From Gulosibacter massiliensis (GTDB lineage: Bacteria; Actinomycetota; Actinomycetes; Actinomycetales; Microbacteriaceae), in contig CAMFDU010000009.1 in the NCBI GenBank assembly GCA_945949175.1, forward strand, positions 1 to 44,751: DNA of 44,751 nucleotides, written 5' to 3'. The position numbers and the translations under genes are program-made. Each line of letters begins with the position of its first letter. Position 1 is the first letter of the stretch. Below the pieces are notes generated by a model that did no database searches, had not been told where the DNA came from, and worked only from the letters and a program-made list of their open reading frames with translations. This document shows, piece by piece, positions 9,123 through 16,466 of the stretch.

Positions 9123-9740
9123 TCAGTGAGTATTCGGCGCAGGTATTCCTGACGTCGATGTGACGGTCGTGGTTGTCTTGACCGAGTCTGCCCCAACCGA
9201 TACTTGGTCTATTGATGCCACGCCACGAGCGGTCGACGCCGGGATAAGTGTGGCCTCAAGCGAGTTGGCGATGTTTATCTGGTCGATTGACCCACGCTGG
9301 ACCACGTTTGGGTCCCCCCAAACTTTGCCGTCACTGAGGCGGAGGTAGGCAGGGCGGGAATTCGAGACCATGCCGAGATTTCGGGCGACAGTCGAAAGGT
9401 GCTGTGGTGAATTGAGAACGTTGAGTTGTTCGCCAATGAGCTGTGCATCTCGCCCCAAATTTTGGCTCTCTTTTGCCAAGGCGGCGATGGCGTAGGCGTT
9501 GGAATCGATTGCAACTGTCAAGAAGAGCCTCCCAACGATGAGGAGCACGATGGACACAACAATTATGGTGACGTTGCGGCCAGTGAAAATTGTGCGAATC
9601 TTTGCGGCTGTGTTCAGTGTTGGAACAGCACGAACCCTCGAAACGGGTCGCAGGTGCGGAACCGATCGTGGCATGCTCGAAACCGTCGGACGCCGCGTCG
9701 CGTGTTGTGTCGAATAGCTGGCGTGGGTCAGCGTGCTCAT
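9123..9740 (-). CDS. ftsL: FtsL-like cell division protein (single-pass membrane protein)
   Basis: This small bitopic protein lies between rsmH and ftsI, where actinobacterial ftsL is found. The 205-residue product has a basic N-terminal tail of about 55 residues, one membrane helix (VTIIVVSIVLLIVGRLFLTVAI, about 57-78), then a polar helical region (about 80-115) able to form a coiled coil. A low-complexity Ser/Thr-rich C-terminal tail follows. FtsL proteins have little sequence conservation, so the call rests on position and topology. FtsL works with FtsB/DivIC and FtsQ to activate FtsWI. The ATG overlaps the rsmH stop by 4 bases. Confidence 0.8.
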   Translation of the reverse strand: MSTLTHASYSTQHATRRPTVSSMPRSVPHLRPVSRVRAVPTLNTAAKIRTIFTGRNVTIIVVSIVLLIVGRLFLTVAIDSNAYAIAALAKESQNLGRDAQLIGEQLNVLNSPQHLSTVARNLGMVSNSRPAYLRLSDGKVWGDPNVVQRGSIDQINIANSLEATLIPASTARGVASIDQVSVGADSVKTTTTVTSTSGIPAPNTH

Positions 9741-10687
9741 GCGGCCGTGTCCAATCGTTCGATCGCGCGAAACTTGACCGATGCAGCGCGAGAATTTCGA
9801 GAAATCTCGTCCACACCGGCGGTTCGCGCGCCGGAAAACACCAATCGATATCCAGCGCGAAGCGCAACCGGAACGACGGGAAGAGAGTGCGGTGCGGTGG
9901 ACGTGCTCGCCGCGGCAAACGCAACCTTGACGATTCGATCTTCTAGAGAGTGGTACGACAGGACGAGAAGGCGTCCTCCGACGGCGAGCGCTGATAGGGC
10001 GTTGTCAATGGCCTTACGGAGGATGGAAAGTTCCCCGTTTACTTCGATCCGCAAAGCCTGGAATACCCGTTTCGCCGGGTGTCCGGCGTTCTTGAGCGCA
10101 TAAGGTGTGGCGTCGTTCAAAATCCGCACCAACTGTTCGCTGTGGACAATCGGGTGCTCGCGTCGTTCGGCAACGATGGCGCGGGCGTAGCGTGGCGCCA
10201 ATTTTTCTTCACCGAAGTCGCGGAAGATTCGAATGAGTTCTCCCTCGTCGTATTCGCGAAGGATGTCTGCGGCGGTCTGCCCCGTTGTTTGGTCCATTCG
10301 CATGTCAAGCGGCGCATCAAACGCATAGGCGAATCCGCGATCGGACTCATCAATCTGCATCGATGAAATTCCGAGATCAAGCAGAATGCCGTCTGCCGTT
10401 GTGCGATGAATGGTCGCGAGGGCATCAGAGATGTGGTCGTACGTGGTGTGAACGGCCACGAATCGCGGTCCGAAGGCTGCGAGTCGCTCGTTTGCGAGTC
10501 GAATCGCAACCGTGTCTCGATCGATGCCCACCAACGTGACATTGGCAAAGCGGTTGAGTATCGCTTCACTGTGTCCACCGAGTCCGAGTGTTCCGTCGAC
10601 AACAACAGAATTTGGCGCAGAGACAACAGGTGCGAGAACGTCGAGACACTCTTCGAGCATTACGGGCGTGTGTGTCGGAGTATTCAT
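9737..10687 (-). CDS. rsmH: 16S rRNA (cytosine(1402)-N(4))-methyltransferase RsmH (MraW)
   Basis: RsmH methylates N4 of C1402 in the 16S rRNA P-site using S-adenosylmethionine. The 316-residue product starts with the family-typical HTPVMLEECLDVL. It contains the SAM-binding motif VDGTLGLGGHSEAIL (about 30-44), the segment GILLDLGISSMQID with the conserved DLG(V/I)SS, and a C-terminal LSYHSLEDRIVK motif. No convincing Shine-Dalgarno precedes the ATG at 10687. The 91-base spacer from mraZ is the widest gap in this operon and is predicted to fold (see 10703-10777). Co-transcription with mraZ and ftsL is likely. Confidence 0.96.
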   Translation of the reverse strand: MNTPTHTPVMLEECLDVLAPVVSAPNSVVVDGTLGLGGHSEAILNRFANVTLVGIDRDTVAIRLANERLAAFGPRFVAVHTTYDHISDALATIHRTTADGILLDLGISSMQIDESDRGFAYAFDAPLDMRMDQTTGQTAADILREYDEGELIRIFRDFGEEKLAPRYARAIVAERREHPIVHSEQLVRILNDATPYALKNAGHPAKRVFQALRIEVNGELSILRKAIDNALSALAVGGRLLVLSYHSLEDRIVKVAFAAASTSTAPHSLPVVPVALRAGYRLVFSGARTAGVDEISRNSRAASVKFRAIERLDTAA

Positions 10688-10702
10688 AGTGTGTCCGGTG
10701 GT

Positions 10703-10777
10703 CGCGATGATCCGATTCCCTTCCGCTACCTGCCGTGGGGAAGTACTTCAGGGGCGGCGGGGAGTCGCATCATCGCG
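10703..10777 (-). promoter_or_regulatory. Long inverted repeat in the mraZ-rsmH spacer
   Basis: Perfect 9-base arms CGCGATGAT (10703-10711) and ATCATCGCG (10769-10777) flank 57 bases. The pairing continues inward for three or four more pairs after one mismatch. The enclosed part contains a perfect palindrome, GAAGTACTTC (10740-10749), and CTTCC/GGAAG arms. In the mRNA this would form a long stem between the mraZ stop and the rsmH start, which has no clear ribosome site. A role in uncoupling MraZ from downstream expression, or as an mRNA processing site, is inference. Confidence 0.5.
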
Positions 10778-10778
10778 G

Positions 10779-11210
10779 CTAGAAAAATCCCGGAATCACC
10801 TCCTCCTCTGTGTCGCTGTAGGCCTGTTCCTTTTCGGCGTAATAGGTGGCCCACGCATCAGCGGCCCAAATCTCGGCGCGGCTTCCCACGCCGATTACGA
10901 CTAGATCGCGACCGAGCCCGGCGTATTCGCGAAGTTGTCCGGGAATCATGACCCGGTTCTGTTTGTCCGGTGTCTCGTCGCTTCCGCCCGACAACAGCAA
11001 ACGCGAATAATCGCGCGCGACTTTGCTCGAAATGGGTGCCGAGGACGCCGATTCGAGCAGTCCCTGAAAAGTTGCACGCGGAAAGACGTAAATGCAACGC
11101 TCTTGACCACGCGTGAGAACAATGCCACCAGCGAGTCCCTCGCGAAATTTGGCAGGAAGGATGACGCGACCCTTGTCGTCAAGTTTCGGTTCATACGTTC
11201 CGAGCAACAT
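10779..11210 (-). CDS. mraZ: Transcriptional regulator MraZ
   Basis: MraZ is a DNA-binding protein with two SpoVT/AbrB-like swapped-hairpin domains that controls the dcw operon. The 143-residue product has the family start [26 protein letters not shown] and the second repeat [18 protein letters not shown] (about residues 80-97). AGGAGG lies just before the ATG at 11210, so this start is well supported. The upstream region holds an array of GTGGAG-type repeats with a 10-base period, the form expected of an MraZ operator, so autoregulation is likely. It is the first gene of the dcw operon. Confidence 0.96.
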   Translation of the reverse strand: MLLGTYEPKLDDKGRVILPAKFREGLAGGIVLTRGQERCIYVFPRATFQGLLESASSAPISSKVARDYSRLLLSGGSDETPDKQNRVMIPGQLREYAGLGRDLVVIGVGSRAEIWAADAWATYYAEKEQAYSDTEEEVIPGFF

Positions 11211-11235
11211 GGGGGCCTCCTTTCTGCCTTACTCG

Positions 11236-11309
11236 CTCCACTACCTTCACTTTACTCCATTTTGCTCCACTTTACCCCACTCTACTCCACTTTGTGTCGG
11301 AAAGTCCAC
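11236..11309 (-). promoter_or_regulatory. MraZ operator: tandem GTGGAG-type repeats, 10-bp period
   Basis: On the plus strand the units CTCCAC, CTTCAC, CTCCAT, CTCCAC, CCCCAC and CTCCAC begin at 11236, 11245, 11255, 11265, 11275 and 11285. GTCCAC lies further out at 11304. The last five of the first six are spaced exactly 10 bases, one helical turn. On the transcribed strand they read GTGGAG, GTGGGG and ATGGAG. MraZ proteins are known to bind TGGG-type direct repeats upstream of mraZ. The array also contains -10-like hexamers (TAAAGT, TAGAGT), so binding would occlude the promoter. Confidence 0.8.
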
Positions 11310-11342
11310 TTTTCGTGTCGCGAACCCGCAATCTGGGCGCAA

Positions 11343-11368
11343 CAAAAAACCCGACCGTAGCCGGGTTT
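11343..11368 (-). terminator. Rho-independent terminator of the DUF3040 gene
   Basis: Read on the minus strand, AAACCCG and CGGGTTT form a 7-base stem around an 8-base loop, followed by a run of T. It lies 17 bases past the DUF3040 stop and before the mraZ promoter, so it insulates the dcw operon from upstream transcription. Confidence 0.8.
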
Positions 11369-11385
11369 GATGAATTAACTAGAGG

Positions 11386-11715
11386 TTAGAGTTCGCCGTC
11401 GAGACGCCGTTCCCAACGATCGGCGAGCTTTGATTCCGAGCGAGGCTTTGATGCCGGGCGGACCTCCCCGCGACGATTCACTGTCAACATGGCACCAACC
11501 ATCATCACTCCAAAACCTGCGACACCAACCAACGGAAGCTGCAGGACAACACCAGCGAGCAATCCGCCAACGCCCGCAACAAGAACAAGAACACCAATCG
11601 TAATCAACGTTGGGTTCGCTCGGCGAGGTGAGGGATTAACGACATCGGCATTCGTGCCAGAGAGCTGTCGCTCCATCTCTTCCAGGACCCGACGTTCTTC
11701 ATCGGAAAAGGCCAT
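11386..11715 (-). CDS. DUF3040 domain membrane protein
   Basis: This is a small actinobacterial membrane protein of unknown function. The product is 109 residues: the DUF3040 opening MAFSDEERRVLEEMERQL, a polar linker, two membrane segments (about residues 36-58 and 60-78) and a basic tail. The ATG at 11715 is preceded by AAGGAG with a 5-base spacer; the frame is open further upstream but without support. In mycobacteria a similar gene (Rv2169c) also sits between mraZ and idsA2, so the position is conserved. It ends in a rho-independent terminator and is divergent from the polyprenyl synthase gene. Confidence 0.85.
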   Translation of the reverse strand: MAFSDEERRVLEEMERQLSGTNADVVNPSPRRANPTLITIGVLVLVAGVGGLLAGVVLQLPLVGVAGFGVMMVGAMLTVNRRGEVRPASKPRSESKLADRWERRLDGEL

Positions 11716-11756
11716 CTTCACTCCTTCACTTAGTAACAGTGTAAAGCGTGCTTCGC

Positions 11757-11762
11757 TAGTGT
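11757..11762 (+). promoter_or_regulatory. -10-like hexamer TAGTGT, leaderless geometry (idsA)
   Basis: TAGTGT ends 6 bases before the GTG start at 11769, and no Shine-Dalgarno is seen. This places the predicted transcription start at or next to the start codon. No clear -35 element is visible. Confidence 0.5.
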
Positions 11763-11768
11763 GGAACC

Positions 11769-12878
11769 GTGAGTTCCCCATTATCCTTCATCGACCGAGT
11801 TGCCGAAAATCTCCGAGACGTCGTTGCGCGGTCGCATCGTGAAATCCCTGAGATTGCGGACGACGCGGATGCCCTCACCTCGGTTTCCGAATCTTTCCTT
11901 CACGGCGGAAAGCGAATTCGTGCTCGCCTCGCCTACTGGGGCTGGCGCGCGGCGGTAACCTTCGGCGATCTGTCAGTTGACCCCGACAGCCACGCCGAAC
12001 TAAATCGGGTCGTTGATCTTGCAACAGGGCTCGAACTTTTTCACGCCGCTGCTCTTGTCCACGACGACATCATCGACAACAGCGACACGAGACGCGGTGT
12101 CACGACCGCACACCGCCAATTCGAGCAACAACACCGCGACGGTAGCTTCTCTGGGTCGGCAACGAGTTACGGTGCTTCCAGCGCGATATTGCTGGGCGAT
12201 CTTTTGTTGTCGTGGGCAGACGACCAATTCCTTGGGGCCGCGATCGGCCTAGACCCCAGCGTCGGCAGAGCATATCGCGATGAGCTTCGCACAATGCGTA
12301 CCGAGGTGACGGCCGGGCAGTTTCTCGACAACCATGATTCCGCTGCGTGGCGCACAATTGCCCAAGACGAATCGGTGGATCGCGCGCAGCGCGTGGTGGT
12401 CTATAAATCGGCAAAGTACAGCGTTGAAGCGCCGTTGATTCTGGGGGCAACCCTCGGCGGGGCGGCGCCAGACCTTATATCGGCGATTCGCGGATTCGCT
12501 CTTCCGCTCGGTTTCGCTTTCCAACTGCGCGACGACATGTTGGGGGTTTTCGGAGACGAATCCGCAACCGGAAAGCCGGCGGGTGACGACCTTCGCGAAG
12601 GAAAACGAACGGTAATGCTCGCCATCGCGAGGCAAAATGCGGATGCGTCGACTCTGACTGTTATCGATGAACTGGTCGGCGATCCCCTTCTCGAGCCGGC
12701 TCAAATCGAGATGCTGCGGTCGACGCTTCACGCGACAGGGGCAGTCGCTCAAACAGAGGACCTCATCACACGTTCCAGGGAACGTTCACTTCGCGCACTC
12801 TCGCAGATGGGCGTCGACGCATCGGTTGCGCGAGAACTCGGGTCCCTCGTCGAGGCCATCACCGTTCGCAGCGTCTGA
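11769..12878 (+). CDS. idsA: Polyprenyl (geranylgeranyl-type) diphosphate synthase
   Basis: This trans-isoprenyl diphosphate synthase condenses allylic diphosphates with isopentenyl diphosphate for carrier lipids, quinones or carotenoids. The 369-residue product has the first aspartate-rich motif HDDIIDNSDTRRG (near residues 97-109) preceded by FLHGGKRIRA, and the second motif QLRDDMLGVFGDESATGKPAGDDLREGKRT (from about 252). Chain length cannot be set from sequence alone. The start is a GTG at 11769 with no ribosome site, but with TAGTGT 6 bases upstream, so the transcript may be leaderless. Its place beside the DUF3040 gene and a PASTA kinase matches mycobacterial idsA2. Confidence 0.9.
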   Translation: MSSPLSFIDRVAENLRDVVARSHREIPEIADDADALTSVSESFLHGGKRIRARLAYWGWRAAVTFGDLSVDPDSHAELNRVVDLATGLELFHAAALVHDDIIDNSDTRRGVTTAHRQFEQQHRDGSFSGSATSYGASSAILLGDLLLSWADDQFLGAAIGLDPSVGRAYRDELRTMRTEVTAGQFLDNHDSAAWRTIAQDESVDRAQRVVVYKSAKYSVEAPLILGATLGGAAPDLISAIRGFALPLGFAFQLRDDMLGVFGDESATGKPAGDDLREGKRTVMLAIARQNADASTLTVIDELVGDPLLEPAQIEMLRSTLHATGAVAQTEDLITRSRERSLRALSQMGVDASVARELGSLVEAITVRSV

Positions 12879-12912
12879 CCAGACACACCTCCCCCGCCTG
12901 CCGCGGTTTAGA

Positions 12913-12942
12913 CCTCTCTCGCCCGAGAATAAGGGAGAGAGG
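12913..12942 (+). promoter_or_regulatory. Hairpin covering the ribosome site of the LysM gene
   Basis: CCTCTCT (12913-12919) pairs with AGAGAGG (12936-12942), and C/CC-GGG pairs extend the stem around one bulged G. The 3' arm runs into the purine tract that should serve as the Shine-Dalgarno for the ATG at 12953. It may lower translation, or be a weak terminator after idsA; no T-run follows. Confidence 0.4.
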
Positions 12943-12952
12943 GGGAATCGAA

Positions 12953-13876
12953 ATGGTCGACAACAACGCGTCTGACTCGACATCTCCGATCTTCGAAGGC
13001 CTCGTTCCCCAGTTTGACGGGGAATCTCGCCAAACTCGCCGCACAAGAATTCTTGCCGTCGCTGCGAGCGCATTGCCGATCATCGCAACGTCCTGGGTCG
13101 CGGGTGCGACCACCGTCACCGAGCTCGATCCGACTCAACAACCTCCGGCGCCCCCAGAGCCCACTCCCGAAGAACTCATGGATGCCACCAGCGTGTTGGG
13201 TCACTCGTCCCACGTGGTTCGGGCGGGGGAAAGCCTGAAATCGATTGCCGAAATGCACGGCATACCTACGGCCGCCTTGCTCGCGCTGAACGGTCTCTCG
13301 TGGCAAACCGCGGTTCACGAAGGGCAAGAACTCGTCGTAAGCAAAAAACAGCGAAAGTTGGTTAAAGAGCTGAAGAGGGAACTACCGCCCCTCGCCGAAA
13401 GCCCCGTGCTCGAGTCCAGTGTCCGCGCCAATGATCTTGGCCGAGCTACAGACGGTGGAGTCGTCACCGCACTGACCCCCGAAATGATCACGAATGCACG
13501 CTTGATCATTCAAGTCGGACGCGAACTTGGCGTCCCGAACTACGGAATTGTCATTGCACTCGCCACCGCTGCGCAGGAATCACATTTGCGGAACCTCGAC
13601 TACGGCGATCTCGATTCTGTAGGCCTATTCCAGCAACGCCCGACATCGGGCTGGGGCACGGTCAGCCAAATCAGAGACCCGCGATACTCTGCTCGTGCGT
13701 TTTTCGGAGGTCCCAACTCGCCCACACCAGGCGAAACGAACGGGCTGCTCGATATCCACCGCTGGCAACACATGTCGCTCACCGATGCCGCGCAAGCAGT
13801 GCAACGAAGTGCTTTCCCCGAGGCATACGCAAAGTGGGAAGTCAGCGCGTGGAACTGGCTTTTCGAATTGACCTGA
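12953..13876 (+). CDS. LysM-domain protein with a transglycosylase-like C-terminal domain
   Basis: This is probably a cell-wall-bound peptidoglycan hydrolase or related envelope protein. The 307-residue product has a basic N-terminal tail, one membrane segment (about 34-53), a proline-rich linker, a LysM domain (about 85-128), a charged linker, and a C-terminal domain (about 170-307). That domain has the actinobacterial lysozyme-like signature VGLFQQRP-SGWGTV-Q---DPRY-ARAFFGG and an early AAQESHLRNL helix whose glutamate could be catalytic. It lies between idsA and a PASTA kinase, which senses peptidoglycan fragments, so a cell-wall role fits. A start hairpin may control translation. Catalytic activity is not proven by sequence. 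Confidence 0.85.
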   Translation: MVDNNASDSTSPIFEGLVPQFDGESRQTRRTRILAVAASALPIIATSWVAGATTVTELDPTQQPPAPPEPTPEELMDATSVLGHSSHVVRAGESLKSIAEMHGIPTAALLALNGLSWQTAVHEGQELVVSKKQRKLVKELKRELPPLAESPVLESSVRANDLGRATDGGVVTALTPEMITNARLIIQVGRELGVPNYGIVIALATAAQESHLRNLDYGDLDSVGLFQQRPTSGWGTVSQIRDPRYSARAFFGGPNSPTPGETNGLLDIHRWQHMSLTDAAQAVQRSAFPEAYAKWEVSAWNWLFELT

Positions 13877-13916
13877 TGCTGCACGCACGCCAGCGCTGTT
13901 ACCTCTAACCCCGACA

Positions 13917-13922
13917 TACACT
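13917..13922 (+). promoter_or_regulatory. -10-like hexamer TACACT, leaderless geometry (pknL)
   Basis: TACACT ends 7 bases before the ATG at 13930. The intervening bases contain no good Shine-Dalgarno, so the transcript may begin at the start codon. Confidence 0.5.
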
Positions 13923-13929
13923 GGAACAT

Positions 13930-15843
13930 ATGACCGCTGAATCGAACGACCGGCACGTCGGAACCGTGCTCGATGGTCGATACCGGATTGAATCTCGCAT
14001 TGCGCGAGGCGGAATGGCGAAGGTTTATCTTGCGGAAGATACCCGGCTCGAGCGTCAAGTCGCCATTAAGATTATGCACGACCACCTCACGGATGATGGC
14101 GACTATGCGGTGAAGTTTATTCGCGAGGCTCGGCACACCGCCCGCCTTGCGCACCCGAACATCATGTCGGTTTTTGACCAAGGCCACGTCGACGACACCC
14201 TGTACCTCGTCATGGAGTATCTGCCAGGGATGACATTGCGGGATTTGCTCAACGATTTCGGAACTCTCACAGTCGAACAATCTCTCGACATCACGCAGGC
14301 AATTCTGCAAGCGTTGTCAGTGGCTCATCGCGAAGGCATTTTGCACCGCGATGTCAAACCCGAAAACGTGATCCTCGTCAATGATGGGCGCATCAAGATT
14401 GGTGATTTCGGACTTGCGCGACCCGTGAACAATGCAACAGATACCGGAAAGTCGCTTCTCGGAACTGTCGCATATATCGCCCCGGAATTGTTGACCCGAA
14501 GTCAAGCGGACAACCGAAGTGACCTGTATTCCGTTGGCGTCATGCTTTACGAGATGTTGACGGGCGCGCAACCTTTTACTGGCGAGACCCCGATGCAGGT
14601 TGCGGTTCAACACGCCCAACAACCGATGCCGCTTGCGTCTGAATCCAACCCAACAGTGAGTCTGGCCGTCGACGACGTCATTCAATGGGCGACGCAGAAA
14701 AATCCGAAGGATCGACCCAAGGATGCGCGGTCGATGCTCGACGCCCTCACGCGTGCACTCGCCCAACCCGACGACGCAGCGACACGTGTCATTGATTCCA
14801 CGCCATCGTCGGAACAAATCGAGGATTTCCGCGAAACACAGCGCGCAATTCCCACAATTCCCCGGTCCGCCCCAAACGGTGGATCAATCGACTCCGGTGA
14901 TCAGACGCCAATCCGAGTGCGCGGTCGAGGTGCCCGAGTGGTCGCGATTCTGGTCGCACTGCTCTTGATTGGCGGGGGTGGAGGCACAGTGTGGTGGTTC
15001 CAGTCCGGGCCAGGAGCGCTCACCGCCAGTGCAGCCGTCGCCGGAATGTCGGTGGACAATGCCACGACTAGCCTGACGGCAGCTGGATTCGTCGTCGTTG
15101 ACCCTGTTTCCGAGGAGTATCACCCGGACATCCCCGAGGGTTTGGTCGTCGGTACTTCTCCTCAAATCACGGCGGGAATGCCCAAAGGTACCGAGGTGCA
15201 CCTTGTTGTCTCACTCGGACTCGAACCGATTGCATTTCCCGACTTCACCAATATCACGGCCGTCGCTTTCTCGGCTCAGCTTGCGAAACTGGGGATCGGG
15301 GTTGTCGACACGTCGAAAGAGTTCGACAAGACAATCCCCGCGGGTCAAGTCCTCGCTGCATCCCGCGCGGACGGGTCCGCAATCGCTGTCGGCGACATTT
15401 TGTATTCAGGCGACTCCGTTCTACTCACGGAATCGGCGGGAAAGGTTCCAACCGTCGTGGGGTTGACCGTTGAGCAAGCAACAACCGTTCTCGAGGCCGT
15501 CGACCTCACGGTAAGTAATCAAACAACCGCGGAATACTCAACAACAGTCCCGTCCGGTTCGGTCATCTCGGTAGTGGCGGCCGGTGGGGTCATTCATCCC
15601 GGTGGCTCTGTTTCGCTCATTGTCTCGAAAGGTCCGGAGCTTGTCGCGATACCCGGCGTTTCGGGGGTTACCATTGCCGCCGCAAAGCAGTTGCTCGAGA
15701 ATCTCGGATTTAAGGTCACCGTGGTCTCTGAGATTCCCCAAAAGCACTGGGACAAAAGTTGGGCGGAAGCCGTTTCCACCGATCCAAGTGAAGGCACCGA
15801 AGCACCGAAGGGCTCCACCATCGCCCTACAGGGAAAAATCTAA
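13930..15843 (+). CDS. pknL: Membrane Ser/Thr protein kinase with four PASTA domains (PknL-like)
   Basis: This is a eukaryotic-type kinase that links cell-wall status to phosphorylation inside the cell. The 637-residue product has a kinase domain (about 17-275) with IARGGMAKVY, the catalytic lysine in VAIKIM, HRDVKPENV, DFGLARP and the APE-like APELL. An acidic juxtamembrane linker, one membrane helix (about 337-357) and four extracellular PASTA repeats (about 366-429, 430-494, 504-569, 570-637) follow. The order idsA-kinase-aroG-plsC matches mycobacterial pknL rather than pknB, which sits with rodA and pstP. M. tuberculosis PknL lacks PASTA domains, while the corynebacterial one has them. 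PknB is the alternative name; kinase identity is certain. Confidence 0.93.
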   Translation: MTAESNDRHVGTVLDGRYRIESRIARGGMAKVYLAEDTRLERQVAIKIMHDHLTDDGDYAVKFIREARHTARLAHPNIMSVFDQGHVDDTLYLVMEYLPGMTLRDLLNDFGTLTVEQSLDITQAILQALSVAHREGILHRDVKPENVILVNDGRIKIGDFGLARPVNNATDTGKSLLGTVAYIAPELLTRSQADNRSDLYSVGVMLYEMLTGAQPFTGETPMQVAVQHAQQPMPLASESNPTVSLAVDDVIQWATQKNPKDRPKDARSMLDALTRALAQPDDAATRVIDSTPSSEQIEDFRETQRAIPTIPRSAPNGGSIDSGDQTPIRVRGRGARVVAILVALLLIGGGGGTVWWFQSGPGALTASAAVAGMSVDNATTSLTAAGFVVVDPVSEEYHPDIPEGLVVGTSPQITAGMPKGTEVHLVVSLGLEPIAFPDFTNITAVAFSAQLAKLGIGVVDTSKEFDKTIPAGQVLAASRADGSAIAVGDILYSGDSVLLTESAGKVPTVVGLTVEQATTVLEAVDLTVSNQTTAEYSTTVPSGSVISVVAAGGVIHPGGSVSLIVSKGPELVAIPGVSGVTIAAAKQLLENLGFKVTVVSEIPQKHWDKSWAEAVSTDPSEGTEAPKGSTIALQGKI

Positions 15844-15845
15844 CC

Positions 15846-16466
15846 TCAGTGTCCGAGCGGCATGAGGATAAGCCCTAGAGCTAATCCAAACATGATGAAG
15901 GCAATCACGGTGTCCAAGACTCTCCAGAATCGTGGATTCTTGACATACGGAGAGAGCGCTTTCGCCCCATAGGCAAGGCCAAAAAACCAGGTAATGCTCG
16001 CCACCGATGCGCCGAGCGCGAACCACCACCGGTTGTCTCCAAACTGTGCCGCCAGAGCCCCGAGGAACACCACCGTGTCGAGATAAACGTGCGGGTTGAG
16101 GAGCGAAAAGGTTGCCGCCGCGATGACGGCAGTTCGAGCAGTGCTCGGACCCTTTCCCGAGACATCCATTGATTTGCCCGAGCGGGCATTTTTCAACGAA
16201 AGAATTCCGAACCATACGAGATAACCAGCCCCCAACCAGCGCACAAGACCCAAAAGGAAGGGAACCGATTCGAGAAGCGCGCCGAGTCCGGCGACACCGA
16301 GGACAATAAGAGTGGCGTCCAGAAATGCCGAGACCATGGCAACAGGAAGCACGAACTTTCCCACTAACCCTTGGCGCAAAACGAAAGCGTTCTGAGCGCC
16401 GATTGCCACGATAAGAGTCAGTCCCATGACGAGACCCGAAAACAGCGCTGGCGCGACCGACGTCAT
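15846..16466 (-). CDS. lysE: LysE/ArgO-family amino acid exporter
   Basis: This membrane exporter of the LysE family typically exports lysine and/or arginine. The 206-residue product shows the family pattern of about six hydrophobic segments and the signature IVAIGAQNAFVLRQGL near residues 19-34, plus FSLLNPHVYLDTVVFLG in the second half. The substrate cannot be fixed from sequence. It overlaps the aroG stop by 4 bases (ATGA) and is likely co-transcribed with it. It converges with pknL, the two stops being 2 bases apart. No LysG-type regulator lies next to it. Confidence 0.88.
   Translation of the reverse strand: MTSVAPALFSGLVMGLTLIVAIGAQNAFVLRQGLVGKFVLPVAMVSAFLDATLIVLGVAGLGALLESVPFLLGLVRWLGAGYLVWFGILSLKNARSGKSMDVSGKGPSTARTAVIAAATFSLLNPHVYLDTVVFLGALAAQFGDNRWWFALGASVASITWFFGLAYGAKALSPYVKNPRFWRVLDTVIAFIMFGLALGLILMPLGH

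Noticed and set aside
11236-11309. Short tandem repeats as a CRISPR or satellite
   Set aside because: Units are 6 bases with 4-base spacers in helical phase directly before mraZ, which fits an MraZ operator.
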